A DNA stretch of 64,000 bases from Bin87 sp965222895 (GCA_965222895.1 CBDCVB010000002.1:310001-374000), one strand, 5' to 3'. Shown: positions 55,107 to 63,497, numbered from the stretch's first letter. The notes: generated by a model from the letters alone, not told the origin. Numbers and translations: made by a program.

Positions 55107-56570
55107 TACTACAACGACGGGTTTAGGATGGCGGCTCCATCCTGCCTTCACGGCGGGCGGAGCGGCGTCTCTGGTGGGAGCGGCGCGCCCGCTCGTTGCG
55201 TAGCTGCGTATCCTCCAGCCACCGCAGCAACTCCTCTGGCCCGAACCGTTCCCGGGGCAGCATCTCCCGCACCACCCGGCACACTTGGGGACGGGTGATC
55301 CGAGGCATCTTTTTCCCCCCAAGCCTGCTGCAGGCCCAGCAGGAAAGCTCCACCCAGCAGGCACATGGCTATGTGGTGATGCCAGCCAGCCCAACTGCGG
55401 GTCTCGTATTCGTCCAGGCCCACGTCGCCCTTCTCCGTCTCGAACTCCGTTTCAATGGGCCACCTGGAACCGCCCACGTAGGCCAAGGTCTCCAGGGGAG
55501 TATCCTCGGCAGCGTTGGACAGGTAGTAGCGGGGTTCGCTGCCGTCCAGGTTCCGGCGGTAGACGGCCCATGCCTCCTGGCCCGGCTTGCCCTTTCGGGT
55601 TACCCGCACCCGCTGGGCGCAGAACATATAGCTCCGCGGCCCCTGGCTTCCCTGGGCCACCGTTATCTCCCGCCAGGCCTCATCCGGCAACTTGTCACTG
55701 CGCTGCTCCATGGTACGACGCTGCCCGTCCCTGAGCCTGGGCTTGCGGGGGCGCCCGGACCCCTGAGCCCCCGGACTGGTCCAGGCCGACTCCCACGCAG
55801 GCTCCAGGGGCCAGACCGGAGTGCTGCCCGGAACGTCCAGCACGTAGCGCATCCCCAGGGCCGCCAGGGACTCCCGAAAGGACGGCGACATCCCGAAGGC
55901 GTCGTCCCCGGCCACCCATCCGGCCTTGAGGTGGCCCAGCTCCAGGGCCCGCTCCAGCAGTTCCAGGGCCAACTCCGTCTTCGACCGGTAGCTCCGCCGC
56001 TCCTCGGGCACCGCCGCCGCCGCACAGCGGCCCTGATCCGAGGTCCAACTCTCCGGCAGATACAGCCCTTTGTCCACCAATGCCCGTCCCAGCGGGCTGA
56101 CGTAGGCCAGGAACATCCCACCCTGGCAGTTGGCCACCTTGCCCAGCCGGCCGCAGTACTGCCGGGCTACCCCCACGGACTTCCTCCCCTGCTTGGGAAA
56201 GTCGCTGCCGTCCAACACCCACACCGCCTCGGGGTGCCCCAGCCTGGGGGCCAGGTATTCCTGCAGCCGCCCGATCACTGTCGCATCGGACCACCGGGCC
56301 TCGGTCAGAAAACGCTGCATCGCCCGGGCCGAGATGCCCACCGATTCCGACAGGTTCTCGGCGTTGCGCCGCTCCCCAGCCTGCACCAGCAGCCCCTGAA
56401 GATAGTTTCGGCTGTGCTCCCGCCACTGCTTGCGGCCGAAGGAGGCCGCAAAGAAGGCGTGAAATTCCTGAAAGCACTCGTAGACCCGCTTGAAGCTCGC
56501 CGCATCCATCACCCAAACCACCCACTATCATCTTGACAACTATCCTACCAAACAACCCGTCGTTGTAGTA
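55107..56570 (-). mobile_element. IS701-family copy A (complete)
   Basis: Terminal repeats TACTACAACGACGGG (55107-55121) and its exact complement (56556-56570) are flanked by CTAG on both sides. The left CTAG is shared with the IS1182 element, the right with the IS5-family element. It contains one transposase gene on the minus strand. Confidence 0.9.
55148..56521 (-). CDS. IS701-family transposase A (possible C-terminal frameshift)
   Basis: 457 residues as read. VWVLDGSDFPKQGRKSVGVAR, GWVAGDDAFGMSPSF and WPIETEFETEKGDVG carry the DDE residues. After LLGLQQAWGE the frame departs from the C-terminus (MPRITRPQV, then RERFGPEELLRWLED), which is conserved in all three copies and lies here in another frame (55123-55353). 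Six G's at this point replace the five of copy C. The enzyme core is complete, so activity is possible if the last 60 residues are dispensable or the run slips. ATG 56509 is an alternative start. Confidence 0.85.
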   Translation of the reverse strand: MVWVMDAASFKRVYECFQEFHAFFAASFGRKQWREHSRNYLQGLLVQAGERRNAENLSESVGISARAMQRFLTEARWSDATVIGRLQEYLAPRLGHPEAVWVLDGSDFPKQGRKSVGVARQYCGRLGKVANCQGGMFLAYVSPLGRALVDKGLYLPESWTSDQGRCAAAAVPEERRSYRSKTELALELLERALELGHLKAGWVAGDDAFGMSPSFRESLAALGMRYVLDVPGSTPVWPLEPAWESAWTSPGAQGSGRPRKPRLRDGQRRTMEQRSDKLPDEAWREITVAQGSQGPRSYMFCAQRVRVTRKGKPGQEAWAVYRRNLDGSEPRYYLSNAAEDTPLETLAYVGGSRWPIETEFETEKGDVGLDEYETRSWAGWHHHIAMCLLGGAFLLGLQQAWGEKDASDHPSPSVPGGAGDAAPGTVRARGVAAVAGGYAATQRAGAPLPPETPLRPP

Positions 56571-56574
56571 CTAG

Positions 56575-57415
56575 GGGGTGTCGTCAAAATGGCGGCAGGG
56601 TGGTAAATTACTGGAAATGGGGAGAGTGTGGGAGGTGGGGGTATGACGGCAGCGCACCGGCGCCACGATATGACCGATGACGTTTGGGAGCGGTTGAGGC
56701 CGCATTTGCCCGGAGGAGCAGGGAAGAGAGGCCGACCGGCCCAGGACAACCGGCGGTTTATCGACGCCGTGTGCTGGATACTGCGCACCGGCGCGCCTTG
56801 GCGCGATTTGCCCCCGGACTACGGAGACTGGAAGAACACCCACCGCCGCTGCTGCCGCTGGCGGGACCGGGGCGTGTGGGCCGGACTGTTGGAGGCAGTG
56901 ATTGATGACCCTGATTTCGAGTGGCCGATGATAGACGCCAGCTATATCAAGGCCCATCCCCACAGCGCCGGAGCCCAGGGCGGAAATCAGTCCATTGCCC
57001 GCACCAAAGGGGGCTGAACAGCAAGCTGCACCGGGCGGTGGGCGCCCACGGAATGCCGGTAAGGCTGGCGGTGACCGAGGGTACGGTTGCCGACTGCTCC
57101 CAGGCGTTGCCCCTGATTGAGGGCATAGCAGCGGAGTGCCTGCTGGCGGACAAAGCCGATGACACCAATGAAATCATAGCCACCGTCCGGGAATTGGGAA
57201 TGGACCCGGTGATACCGCCCAAAAGCAACCGGAGAGAAAAGCGGGACTATGACCGGGCGCTGTACCAGCTGCGGCACCTGGTGGAGCACGGATTCCTGGA
57301 GTTCAAGCAGTGGCGCGGAGTGGCAACCCGGTATGCCAAAAAGACGGCGTCATACTTGGCGGCCTGCCAACTCCGCGCAGTGATGATCTGGAGCAAACTC
57401 TTTTGACGACACCCC
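56575..57415 (+). mobile_element. IS5-family (IS427-like) element
   Basis: Ends GGGGTGTCGTCAAAA and its exact complement TTTTGACGACACCCC, flanked by CTAG on both sides (56571-56574, 57416-57419). About 840 bp with two overlapping frames, the usual size for the IS427 group. Confidence 0.85.
56643..57406 (+). CDS. IS5-family transposase with likely -1 frameshift
   Basis: ORF A from ATG 56643 (GGAGG-like site upstream): MTDDVWERLRPHLPG, RFIDAVCWILRTGAPWRDLP and DASYIKAHPHSAGA. It ends TKGG-stop at 57017. At AAAGGGGG (57006-57013) a -1 shift leads to LNSKLHRAVGAHGMPV, LLADKADDTNEI and FKQWRGVATRYAKKTASY, with the second Asp and the Glu. The two-frame structure with a slippery run is known for this group, so the element appears intact. 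Confidence 0.8.
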
Positions 57416-57470
57416 CTAGAAAGGTCATTCCGCTCTCGGGACCACGTCCCCTCTATTCACTGCCATTGGC

Positions 57471-57490
57471 GGACAAAATCGGACAAAATC
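57471..57490. repeat. 10-bp tandem repeat
   Basis: CGGACAAAAT occurs twice in direct succession, followed by a variant CAGGACAAT. It lies in the 300-bp spacer between the IS5-family element and the MFS gene, which otherwise holds only the candidate promoter. Confidence 0.7.
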
Positions 57491-57586
57491 AGGACAATCT
57501 CGGACCAAGCACCGCTCTCCCTACGTGCGAATATTCGCTTTTGTCCGGTTTGACACTTCAACGCATCTCTCCTCGGTTACGTCAAG

Positions 57587-57615
57587 TTGCCACCCGCCCC
57601 TGGCGTGGTTACAAT
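57587..57615 (+). promoter_or_regulatory. Candidate sigma-70 promoter of the MFS gene
   Basis: TTGCCA (57587-57592) and TACAAT (57610-57615) are separated by 17 bp, about 100 bp before the TTG start. Confidence 0.5.
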
Positions 57616-57718
57616 GGCCCAATTGCGGATGCCCGGTTGTGCGCCCCGCCTTCCCGACGACTTCCGGCCCGGCGCACAACCACCCGTCCCGATTCCTGGT
57701 AATGGAGAGTGACTCGGT

Positions 57719-59092
57719 TTGAATATCGACTTGTCGGACCGGATGAACTACTTGCGGGAGCAGTACCACTACGCTTGGCTCGTGGTCGGAATAGGCACCA
57801 TGCTCCGGGTCACCGCCAATTTCGTCAGCCAGGCCTTCGCCGTCATCCTCGTCGTCCTCCAGACCGACTTCGCCTGGGGCGTCACCGCCATCGTCCTCGC
57901 TCAGGTTTTCCGCAGCGTCACCAGCGCTCTCCTTGCTCCTGTCTCCGGATGGGTCGGCGACCGCTACGGAGCGCGTCCGTCCCTGTTTGTTGCGGCCACC
58001 CTCTACGTGGCCGGGATGCTGCTCCTCAGCACCGTGGACCAACTCTGGCAGCTTTACATCTATTACAGCCTGTTGTTGGGATTGGCCCAGGCCCTCTTCA
58101 CAGTCAACATCCCCACCACCGTCGCCGCCTGGTTCCAGAAGAAGCTCGGCGTCGCTGTCGGTATCCAGCAGTCCATCGGAGGCATGGGAGCATCAGTCAC
58201 TGCGCCGGCCTTGGCACTGCTGGTGGCTCTGACCGGATGGCAGGTCGGGTTCTGGATAATCGCCGCCGTGGGTGGAGTAATCCTGTTCTCCCTGTTGTTC
58301 TTCTTCCACAGCGAACCCGCCGACCGCGGGATGAAGCCCCTGGGAGCCACCGACGACGACCCGGCGCCGGTACCAGTCAATGCCGAAACCGCCAGATTGC
58401 GCAGCAAGGTCTTCCTGCAGCATGCCCGCCGGACCCGGGCCTTCTGGAACCTCCCCTTCATCCACTTCCTCGGCTGCATGGGCCACGCCATCGTCATCTG
58501 GCACGTCGTTTTCTTCGCCACCGAGCAAGGATTGTCCCTCGCGTCGGCAGCCTGGATCGTCACCATCTACACCATGGCCAGCGTCAGCAGCCGCCTGTTC
58601 ATTCCCATCCTTGCCGACCGCTGGGGCGCCAAGGTAACGATGATCCTGCCCTACTTCCTCCAAGGCATTACGGTCATGATGCTCTTCTGGGCCCAGAGCG
58701 CATGGGAGTTCTACTTCTTCGCCGTCATCTTCGGCATCGGCTTCGGCGGGGAAATGTCCGCTTTCCTCATCGCCAACCGCCAGTACTATGGCATGGGTCC
58801 GGTGCGGTCAATTTTTGGATTCCAGCACCTCGGCTCCGGCTTGGGCATGGCCGCCGGAGGACTCGTCGGCGGCGTGATCTACGACTTCCGCAATGGCGAA
58901 GCGCCGATGCGGTTCCTTGGCTTCATCGACGTCGGGGGAGGCTCCTACGACCTCGCTTGGACCATCTCCATCGCCGCCAGTCTCGCCGGAGTCGTCTTCA
59001 TCTTGTTGCTGGAATCATCCTCCCGCATCCTCATCCCCAACTGGGAAGAATCCCTGACTGGGGAGGGACAAACCTCGCCCTCGGCTTCGTGA
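57719..59092 (+). CDS. MFS transporter
   Basis: 457 residues starting at a TTG with GGAGAG upstream. Twelve hydrophobic segments are visible, starting at about residue 17 (YAWLVVGIGTMLRVTANFV). SGWVGDRYGARPSLF is the loop 2-3 motif and LADRWGAKVTM its second-half equivalent. A charged stretch around 205-240 separates the halves. It resembles monocarboxylate/oxalate-type MFS proteins; substrate unknown. It is the only apparently intact chromosomal gene between 43 and 60 kb. A long open frame at 57709-59280 in another frame is a shadow. Confidence 0.8.
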   Translation: MNIDLSDRMNYLREQYHYAWLVVGIGTMLRVTANFVSQAFAVILVVLQTDFAWGVTAIVLAQVFRSVTSALLAPVSGWVGDRYGARPSLFVAATLYVAGMLLLSTVDQLWQLYIYYSLLLGLAQALFTVNIPTTVAAWFQKKLGVAVGIQQSIGGMGASVTAPALALLVALTGWQVGFWIIAAVGGVILFSLLFFFHSEPADRGMKPLGATDDDPAPVPVNAETARLRSKVFLQHARRTRAFWNLPFIHFLGCMGHAIVIWHVVFFATEQGLSLASAAWIVTIYTMASVSSRLFIPILADRWGAKVTMILPYFLQGITVMMLFWAQSAWEFYFFAVIFGIGFGGEMSAFLIANRQYYGMGPVRSIFGFQHLGSGLGMAAGGLVGGVIYDFRNGEAPMRFLGFIDVGGGSYDLAWTISIAASLAGVVFILLLESSSRILIPNWEESLTGEGQTSPSAS

Positions 59093-59203
59093 CCGGTGGT
59101 TTGGACGAAAAAAGCTGGCCCAAGTTACCGGGGTTTCTACGGGACAGTAGTGCGATAGCTCGGGGTATGGTCAACCTCCCGGAATTGGAGGTTGCCGGTC
59201 GGA

Positions 59204-59328
59204 TTAACCCGAAACACCCGCCGGTTCCCTCGGAGGCGACGGGGTCGGAGCCTGTGGCGGTTTGGCCGCCAGTGCCATGATCCCCGCCATGAACACTGCC
59301 ACGGCGAAAAACGTAAACGGAATCCGGT
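59204..59328 (-). pseudogene. C-terminal remnant of a membrane protein
   Basis: The minus-strand frame reads YRIPFTFFAVAVFMAGIMAL, then AAKPPQAPTPSPPREPAG and a stop. One hydrophobic helix with a Pro-rich tail is what the last segment of a transporter, such as another MFS protein, looks like. The upstream part is cut off by the IS630 fragment at 59334. The spacer 59093-59203 shows only a short inverted repeat (CCTCC-GGAATT-GGAGG). Confidence 0.45.
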
Positions 59329-59333
59329 AGCTG

Positions 59334-60009
59334 ATGAAGGGGGAGTTTGTGGCGGCCATGGAGGACGTGCTGGACTTGTATGCCGAACCCGACGACCCCC
59401 ACCGGCCAGTGCTGTACTTTGACGAGACTTCCACTCAGTTGCTGGCCGAGGTACGGGAGCCGTTGCCTCCTCAACCGAGACGACCGCGGCGGCAGGACTA
59501 TGAGTATCGACGTGGCGGCACCCGCGACATCTTCCTGGTCTGTGAACCCTTGGCGGGCTGGCGCCACGTGGCGATCACAAAACGGCGTACCATGCCGGAC
59601 TTTGCCCACCAGATGCAGTGGCTGGTTGACGTGGCCTACCCCGATGCCCCAGTGGTCCGATGCCCCAGTGGTCCGAGTGGTGCTGGACAATCTGAATACC
59701 CACCGCATGGCCTCCCTTTACGAGACCTTTCCGGCCGCCGCGGCCCGGCGCATCGCGAAACGGCTGGAGTTTCACCACACGCCCAAACACGCCAGTTGGC
59801 TGAACATGGCGGAGATCGAATTCAGCGCGTTGAGCCGGGCCTGTCTCAAAGGCAGAAACCCCGACGCCGACGCCCTGCAACGCCAAATCACGGCCTACGA
59901 GACCGAGCGCAACGCAGCGGGCGTCTCCATCAACTCGCGGTTCAGCACCCACGACGCCAGAGCCAAACTCCGCCGCTTTTACCCCTGCCTTTCCAATATT
60001 GACCGAGTA
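59334..60009 (+). mobile_element. IS630-family element G, 3' fragment
   Basis: Nearly identical to element D from 47247 to 47898, but its 5' 580 bp are absent, so it is a truncated sister copy. It ends in the terminal repeat at TTGACCGAGTAC and abuts the Mrr remnant. Confidence 0.9.
59643..59674. repeat. Exact 16-bp tandem duplication in IS630 G
   Basis: GATGCCCCAGTGGTCC at 59643-59658 and 59659-59674, 16/16 identical. Element D has only one copy at the same place, so the duplication arose after the two diverged. Confidence 0.98.
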
Positions 60010-60475
60010 CTGGCAGACGAGATGCTGGATAGCATAAAAGGCGTATCATCGGAGCACTTCGAACGGCTCGTAGTAGATGTTCTGGTGAAAATGGGTTAGG
60101 GACAGGGCGAGCAAGTCGGACGCAGTGGGGATGGAGGCATCGAGGGCATCATAAAATCAGGATGCTTTGGGCTTGGAAAAGGTGTATGTCCAGGCCAAGA
60201 GGTGGGCCGGGCCCGTGGGCGAACCGGAGATGCGTAATTTTTCGGGGAGCCTCGATCCCTACGGCGCAACCAAAGGCGTGTTCATCACCACTTCAACTTT
60301 CAGCAGCACCGCCCGCCGAACCGCCGAAATCATCTCTGCCGGCAACAAGCTGATCCGTCTGGTAGATGGCGATGAACTGGCTCGGTTGATGATTCGATAC
60401 GGCGTCGGCGTAGTAACCGAGTATACCTACGAAATCAAGAAGCTGGACGAAAACTATTTTGCCGAGGATGTTTAG
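60010..60475 (+). pseudogene. Mrr-type restriction endonuclease, truncated and frameshifted
   Basis: EMLDSIKGVSSEHFERLVVD and VLVKMG, then a TAG stop; VGRSGDGGIEGIIK (catalytic D of the D-x-n-ExK core) continues in frame; after a one-base shift near 60165 comes KVYVQAKRW with the ExK-equivalent QAK, then GVFITTSTFSSTARRTAEII and LARLMIRYGVGV to 60475. These are the Mrr catalytic blocks in order. The N-terminal winged-helix half is missing at the IS630 junction. Mrr enzymes cut methylated DNA. Confidence 0.85.
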
Positions 60476-60602
60476 CCGGGCGTCGGTCGGAACGACGTTG
60501 CCATGCTCCGTACCATGACAGTCCGGCAGTTCGCTATCGTTACAGTGCAGTTCGATTGTCGGTCTGCTACGATATCGGCAGTACCGGAAAGCAGGAGGCG
60601 AC

Positions 60603-60902
60603 ATGGCAGACGACGAATTGGTTCAACCGATAGCAGTAGAACCACGCGAAGGATACCGCATCTGGATCCGGTACGCTGATGGCCCAGAGGGTGAGATTGA
60701 CCTGTCAGATCTGGCTGGTCACGGAGTATTCGTCGCCTGGAACGACCGGGCCTACTTCGAAAAAGTCCACATTACCGAGCATCGCACCATCGCATGGGAC
60801 GACCAGATTGAGTTGTGCCCCGACGCCCTATATTTGCAACTCACCGGAATGACCGTCGAGGAACTGATGCCCGGCGCCAGGCCCATACCCGCCGATGCCT
60901 GA
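60603..60902 (+). CDS. DUF2442 family protein
   Basis: 99 residues. VEPREGYRIWIRYADGPEGEIDLSDL, then FEKVHITEHRTIAWDDQIELCPDALY, is the family fold. GGAGG precedes the ATG. Its stop overlaps the start of the DUF4160 gene by 8 nt. DUF2442 and DUF4160 genes are often adjacent, sometimes proposed to act as a pair, but no function is established. Confidence 0.8.
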   Translation: MADDELVQPIAVEPREGYRIWIRYADGPEGEIDLSDLAGHGVFVAWNDRAYFEKVHITEHRTIAWDDQIELCPDALYLQLTGMTVEELMPGARPIPADA

Positions 60903-61154
60903 AATCTGCCGATTCTACGGAATTGTAATCAGCATCTATTTCAACGACCACGGCCCAGCCCACTTCCACGCACGATACGGCGACAACCAAGCCGTGATCG
61001 GCATCGACAATCTGACATTGCTGCAAGGCCGGCTACCACCCAGGGCACACGGTTTAGTGATCTAATGGGCGAGATCCGACAATCAGAACTACAGTCCGCG
61101 TGGGCCGCTGCTAGAAGGAGTGAGCCCATAGGCAGAATCGCCCCGCTGGACTAG
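60895..61154 (+). pseudogene. DUF4160 family protein, disrupted near its C-terminus
   Basis: MPEICRFYGIVISIYFNDHG and PAHFHARYGDNQAVI match the N-terminus of DUF4160. After PRAHGLVI the frame meets TAA in place of a Glu codon. The remaining family end (EIRQSELQSAWAAARRSEPI, then GRIAPLD) follows one base out of frame to TAG at 61154. The stop lies in a CTAG that starts a solo IS630-like end. Two lesions make it non-functional in its C-terminal third. Confidence 0.75.
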
Positions 61155-61176
61155 TATTCGGTCAATTCCCAATAAT
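61151..61176. other. Solo IS630-like terminal repeat at a CTAG
   Basis: CTAGTATTCGGTCAATTCCC resembles the end of element D (CTAGTACTCGGTCAACATT). No IS coding sequence follows. It may be a relic of an excised or deleted IS630 copy. Confidence 0.5.
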
Positions 61177-61313
61177 AGTTACCCGGGTGCGCAGGCCAAG
61201 TGGATGTTGCCTGCCATCCCTCCCGTTTAGGTGTATTATGTGGCGAAATGACGGCTTCGCCGCTTGTTCCGGTGAACCCCTGTCGCCACCCAGCGCCTGA
61301 AGGAGGCCATCTT

Positions 61314-62543
61314 ATGTTTTTGATGCGGTTTACCGAGCGGGCTTATGTGAATTACACCGAGCAGGATGTCCGCAATTCGCCCAACGAGGCGGTGCGGCTC
61401 ACCTTCTCCAACTCAAATTTCGACCCGCAGGAAGGGCACTACCTGTACAATATGTACCTTGACGAGTACCAGTACTCGGAGGAAGTGGGTTTCGATGGGT
61501 TGATGCTCAACGAGCACCACAACACGCCGACCTGCCTGGGCGCCACCATGAATCTGGAAGCGGCGATTCTGGCCCGCACCACCACGAAACCCAAGATTGT
61601 GCTGCTAGGCAATCCGCTGCCAATCTTCGACAACCCCCTCCGTTTGGCCGAGGAACTGGCCGAAATCGACATGATTTCCGGCGGCCGGCTGGTGTCGGGA
61701 TTCGTGCGCGGCACCGGCGTGGAGAGCCTGGCCACCAACACCAACCCCCTGTTCAACCGCGAGCGGTTCGAGGAAGCGCACGACCTGGTGCTGAAAACCT
61801 GGACGACGCCCGGCCCCTTCCGCTGGGAGGGCAAGCACTATCAGTTCCGCGTGGTCAACCCGTTCCAGGTTCCCCTGCAGAAGCCCCACCCGCCCATCTG
61901 GATCCCGGGCACGGGCAGCCCGGAGACGCTGGTGTGGTGCGCCGAGCGCAACTACCCGTACATCTTCCTGGAAACCGACCCGCATGGCACCCAGGATATG
62001 AAGTCCATCTACACCGAAACCGCCCGCGAGCATGGCTATGAGCCGGGCCCGGAGAACTTCGGTTATCTGGTGCGCATCCACGTGCAGGACACCGACGAGA
62101 AGGCTTACGAGGTGGGCAAGGGCTACATGGTGGGCAACATCGGCGTGGGCCGCGTACCCCTACCGCGCGACTACGCGTCGCCGGTGGGCTACGGCAGCCG
62201 CAGCGACGACCCGCGCTTCCTGCGCCTGCGGGAGCAAATTCGCAGCGACCCGTTCCGCGTGGGCGGTCTGGATTCGGCACACTACGACGAGATTCTGGAC
62301 TCGAGGCGCTGGATAATTGGCAGCCCCGAAACGGTCGTTGCGCAGCTGCGGGAAGTGCTGAGCTATATGCGCCCCGGTATTCTGGCCGTGTGGACCAACG
62401 ACGGTTCCATCAGCCACGAGGACACCATGCGCTGCCTGGAACTCATGGGGCAGGAAGTGCTGCCGGCGTTGAAGGAAATCGGCGAAGAGCTGGAGCTGAC
62501 CGACCCCTTCCAGAAAATGGCACAGCAGCAAGCGGGCAGCTAG
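61314..62543 (+). CDS. LLM class flavin-dependent oxidoreductase (bacterial luciferase-like)
   Basis: 409 residues from ATG 61314 with GGAGG upstream; the longer frame from 61200 has no site. GFDGLMLNEHHNTPTCLGAT, LLGNPLPIFDNPLRLAEELA and GRLVSGFVRGTGVES are the luciferase-like motifs. HPPIWIPGTGSPET binds the flavin phosphate. It belongs to the alkanal/long-chain monooxygenase branch with FMN as likely cofactor. The substrate is unknown. An alpha/beta hydrolase follows 152 bp downstream, separated by a hairpin repeat. Confidence 0.85.
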   Translation: MFLMRFTERAYVNYTEQDVRNSPNEAVRLTFSNSNFDPQEGHYLYNMYLDEYQYSEEVGFDGLMLNEHHNTPTCLGATMNLEAAILARTTTKPKIVLLGNPLPIFDNPLRLAEELAEIDMISGGRLVSGFVRGTGVESLATNTNPLFNRERFEEAHDLVLKTWTTPGPFRWEGKHYQFRVVNPFQVPLQKPHPPIWIPGTGSPETLVWCAERNYPYIFLETDPHGTQDMKSIYTETAREHGYEPGPENFGYLVRIHVQDTDEKAYEVGKGYMVGNIGVGRVPLPRDYASPVGYGSRSDDPRFLRLREQIRSDPFRVGGLDSAHYDEILDSRRWIIGSPETVVAQLREVLSYMRPGILAVWTNDGSISHEDTMRCLELMGQEVLPALKEIGEELELTDPFQKMAQQQAGS

Positions 62544-62587
62544 CCTGGCCGGCAATTCGGGATTTTGACCAGGGCTTTCAGAAATTG

Positions 62588-62651
62588 ACATGGATGGACA
62601 GGATAGACAGGATTACGCAATCCGTATCCTGAATATCCTGCCTATCCATGT
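62588..62651. repeat. Long imperfect inverted repeat
   Basis: 26-bp arms (62588-62613 and 62626-62651) match at 22 positions, with the ACATGGAT/ATCCATGT ends perfect and internal CAGGAT units. A 12-nt loop separates them. REP-like intergenic sequence that may also end the LLM transcript. Confidence 0.8.
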
Positions 62652-62695
62652 TTGATTCCAGACCCCAGATTCAGGATTCAAGGAGCAATACCAGA

Positions 62696-63475
62696 ATGGC
62701 AAATTTCACTGAGGAAACAATCTCGGTAGGCGGTAGCAACCTGCAAGTGTTCAAGGGCGGCAGTGGCGACCCGCTGCTGGTGCTGCACGGCGCCGGGGGC
62801 AACTCCGGGCCCCGCCGCTACGCCCAGGCGCTGGCGGAGAAGTTCACCGTCTACCTGCCGTCGCACCCCGGCTACGGCAAGAGCGACCGCCCCGAATGGG
62901 TAGAGTCGATGCAGGACCTGGCCTGTTTCTACACCTGGTTCCAGGAGCAGGAAGGACTGGAAAACGTGCGGGCCATTGGCTTTTCCATGGGTGGCTGGCT
63001 GGCCGCCGAGATGCTGTCGATGACCGGACACGCCTTCAGCAAGGTAATGCTGGTCGGCGCTGCCGGCATCAAACCCCAGGAAGGCGAAATTACCGACATC
63101 TTCATCATCAGCCCGGCGCAGGTGCGCGACCTGGTGTACCACGACCCCTCGCAGGTGCCGGAGTGGGACGAGCTATTCGGCAGCGACCCAACAACCGAGC
63201 AGGCGAACCAGGCGGAAGGCGACCGGGAAATGGCGATCCGCCTCACCTGGAAGCCGTATATGTACAATCCGCGGTTGCCGGCCAAGCTAGGAAGAGTCAG
63301 CGTCCCGACGCACATCGTCTGGGGCGAGCAGGATGCCCTGGTGCCGGTGGAGTGCGCCGACCTCTACCAGCAGGCCCTGGCTGGCTCTGAGGTTACGGTC
63401 ATATCGAACTGTGGCCACTCGCCGCAGATTGAGAAACCCGACGATTTTGTGCAGACGGCGCTGGCGTTTTTGTAA
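62696..63475 (+). CDS. Alpha/beta hydrolase
   Basis: 259 residues from ATG 62696 with AAGGAG 10 nt upstream. VLHGAGGNSGPRRYAQALA is the oxyanion region, IGFSMGGWLAAEML holds the nucleophile Ser in GxSxG, IVWGEQDALVPVECA the acid and NCGHSPQIEKPDDF the His. The layout matches ring-cleavage and ester hydrolases. It may act on the product of the flavin monooxygenase gene upstream. Confidence 0.85.
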   Translation: MANFTEETISVGGSNLQVFKGGSGDPLLVLHGAGGNSGPRRYAQALAEKFTVYLPSHPGYGKSDRPEWVESMQDLACFYTWFQEQEGLENVRAIGFSMGGWLAAEMLSMTGHAFSKVMLVGAAGIKPQEGEITDIFIISPAQVRDLVYHDPSQVPEWDELFGSDPTTEQANQAEGDREMAIRLTWKPYMYNPRLPAKLGRVSVPTHIVWGEQDALVPVECADLYQQALAGSEVTVISNCGHSPQIEKPDDFVQTALAFL

Positions 63476-63497
63476 ACCTCCATCCCATCCGCTCATG

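Larger units (their letters stand above)
59334..60099 (+). pseudogene. IS630 transposase fragment G fused to Mrr codons
   Basis: The first frame (GEFVAAMEDVLDLYAEP, VLYFDETSTQLLAEV) is broken by an exact 16-bp duplication at 59643-59674. The +1 frame then resumes with VRVVLDNLNTHRMASLYE and ASWLNMAEIEFSALSR and runs through the IS end without a stop into ADEMLDSIKGVSSEHFERL, which is Mrr sequence, ending at 60099. Unlike element D, it keeps the HRPVLYFDE block intact. Confidence 0.85.

Noticed and set aside
57709..59280. A 523-codon open frame overlapping the MFS gene in another frame
   Set aside because: It is Arg/Pro/His-rich, has no ribosome site or domain, and coincides with an MFS gene that has clear membrane helices. 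It is a GC-bias shadow.
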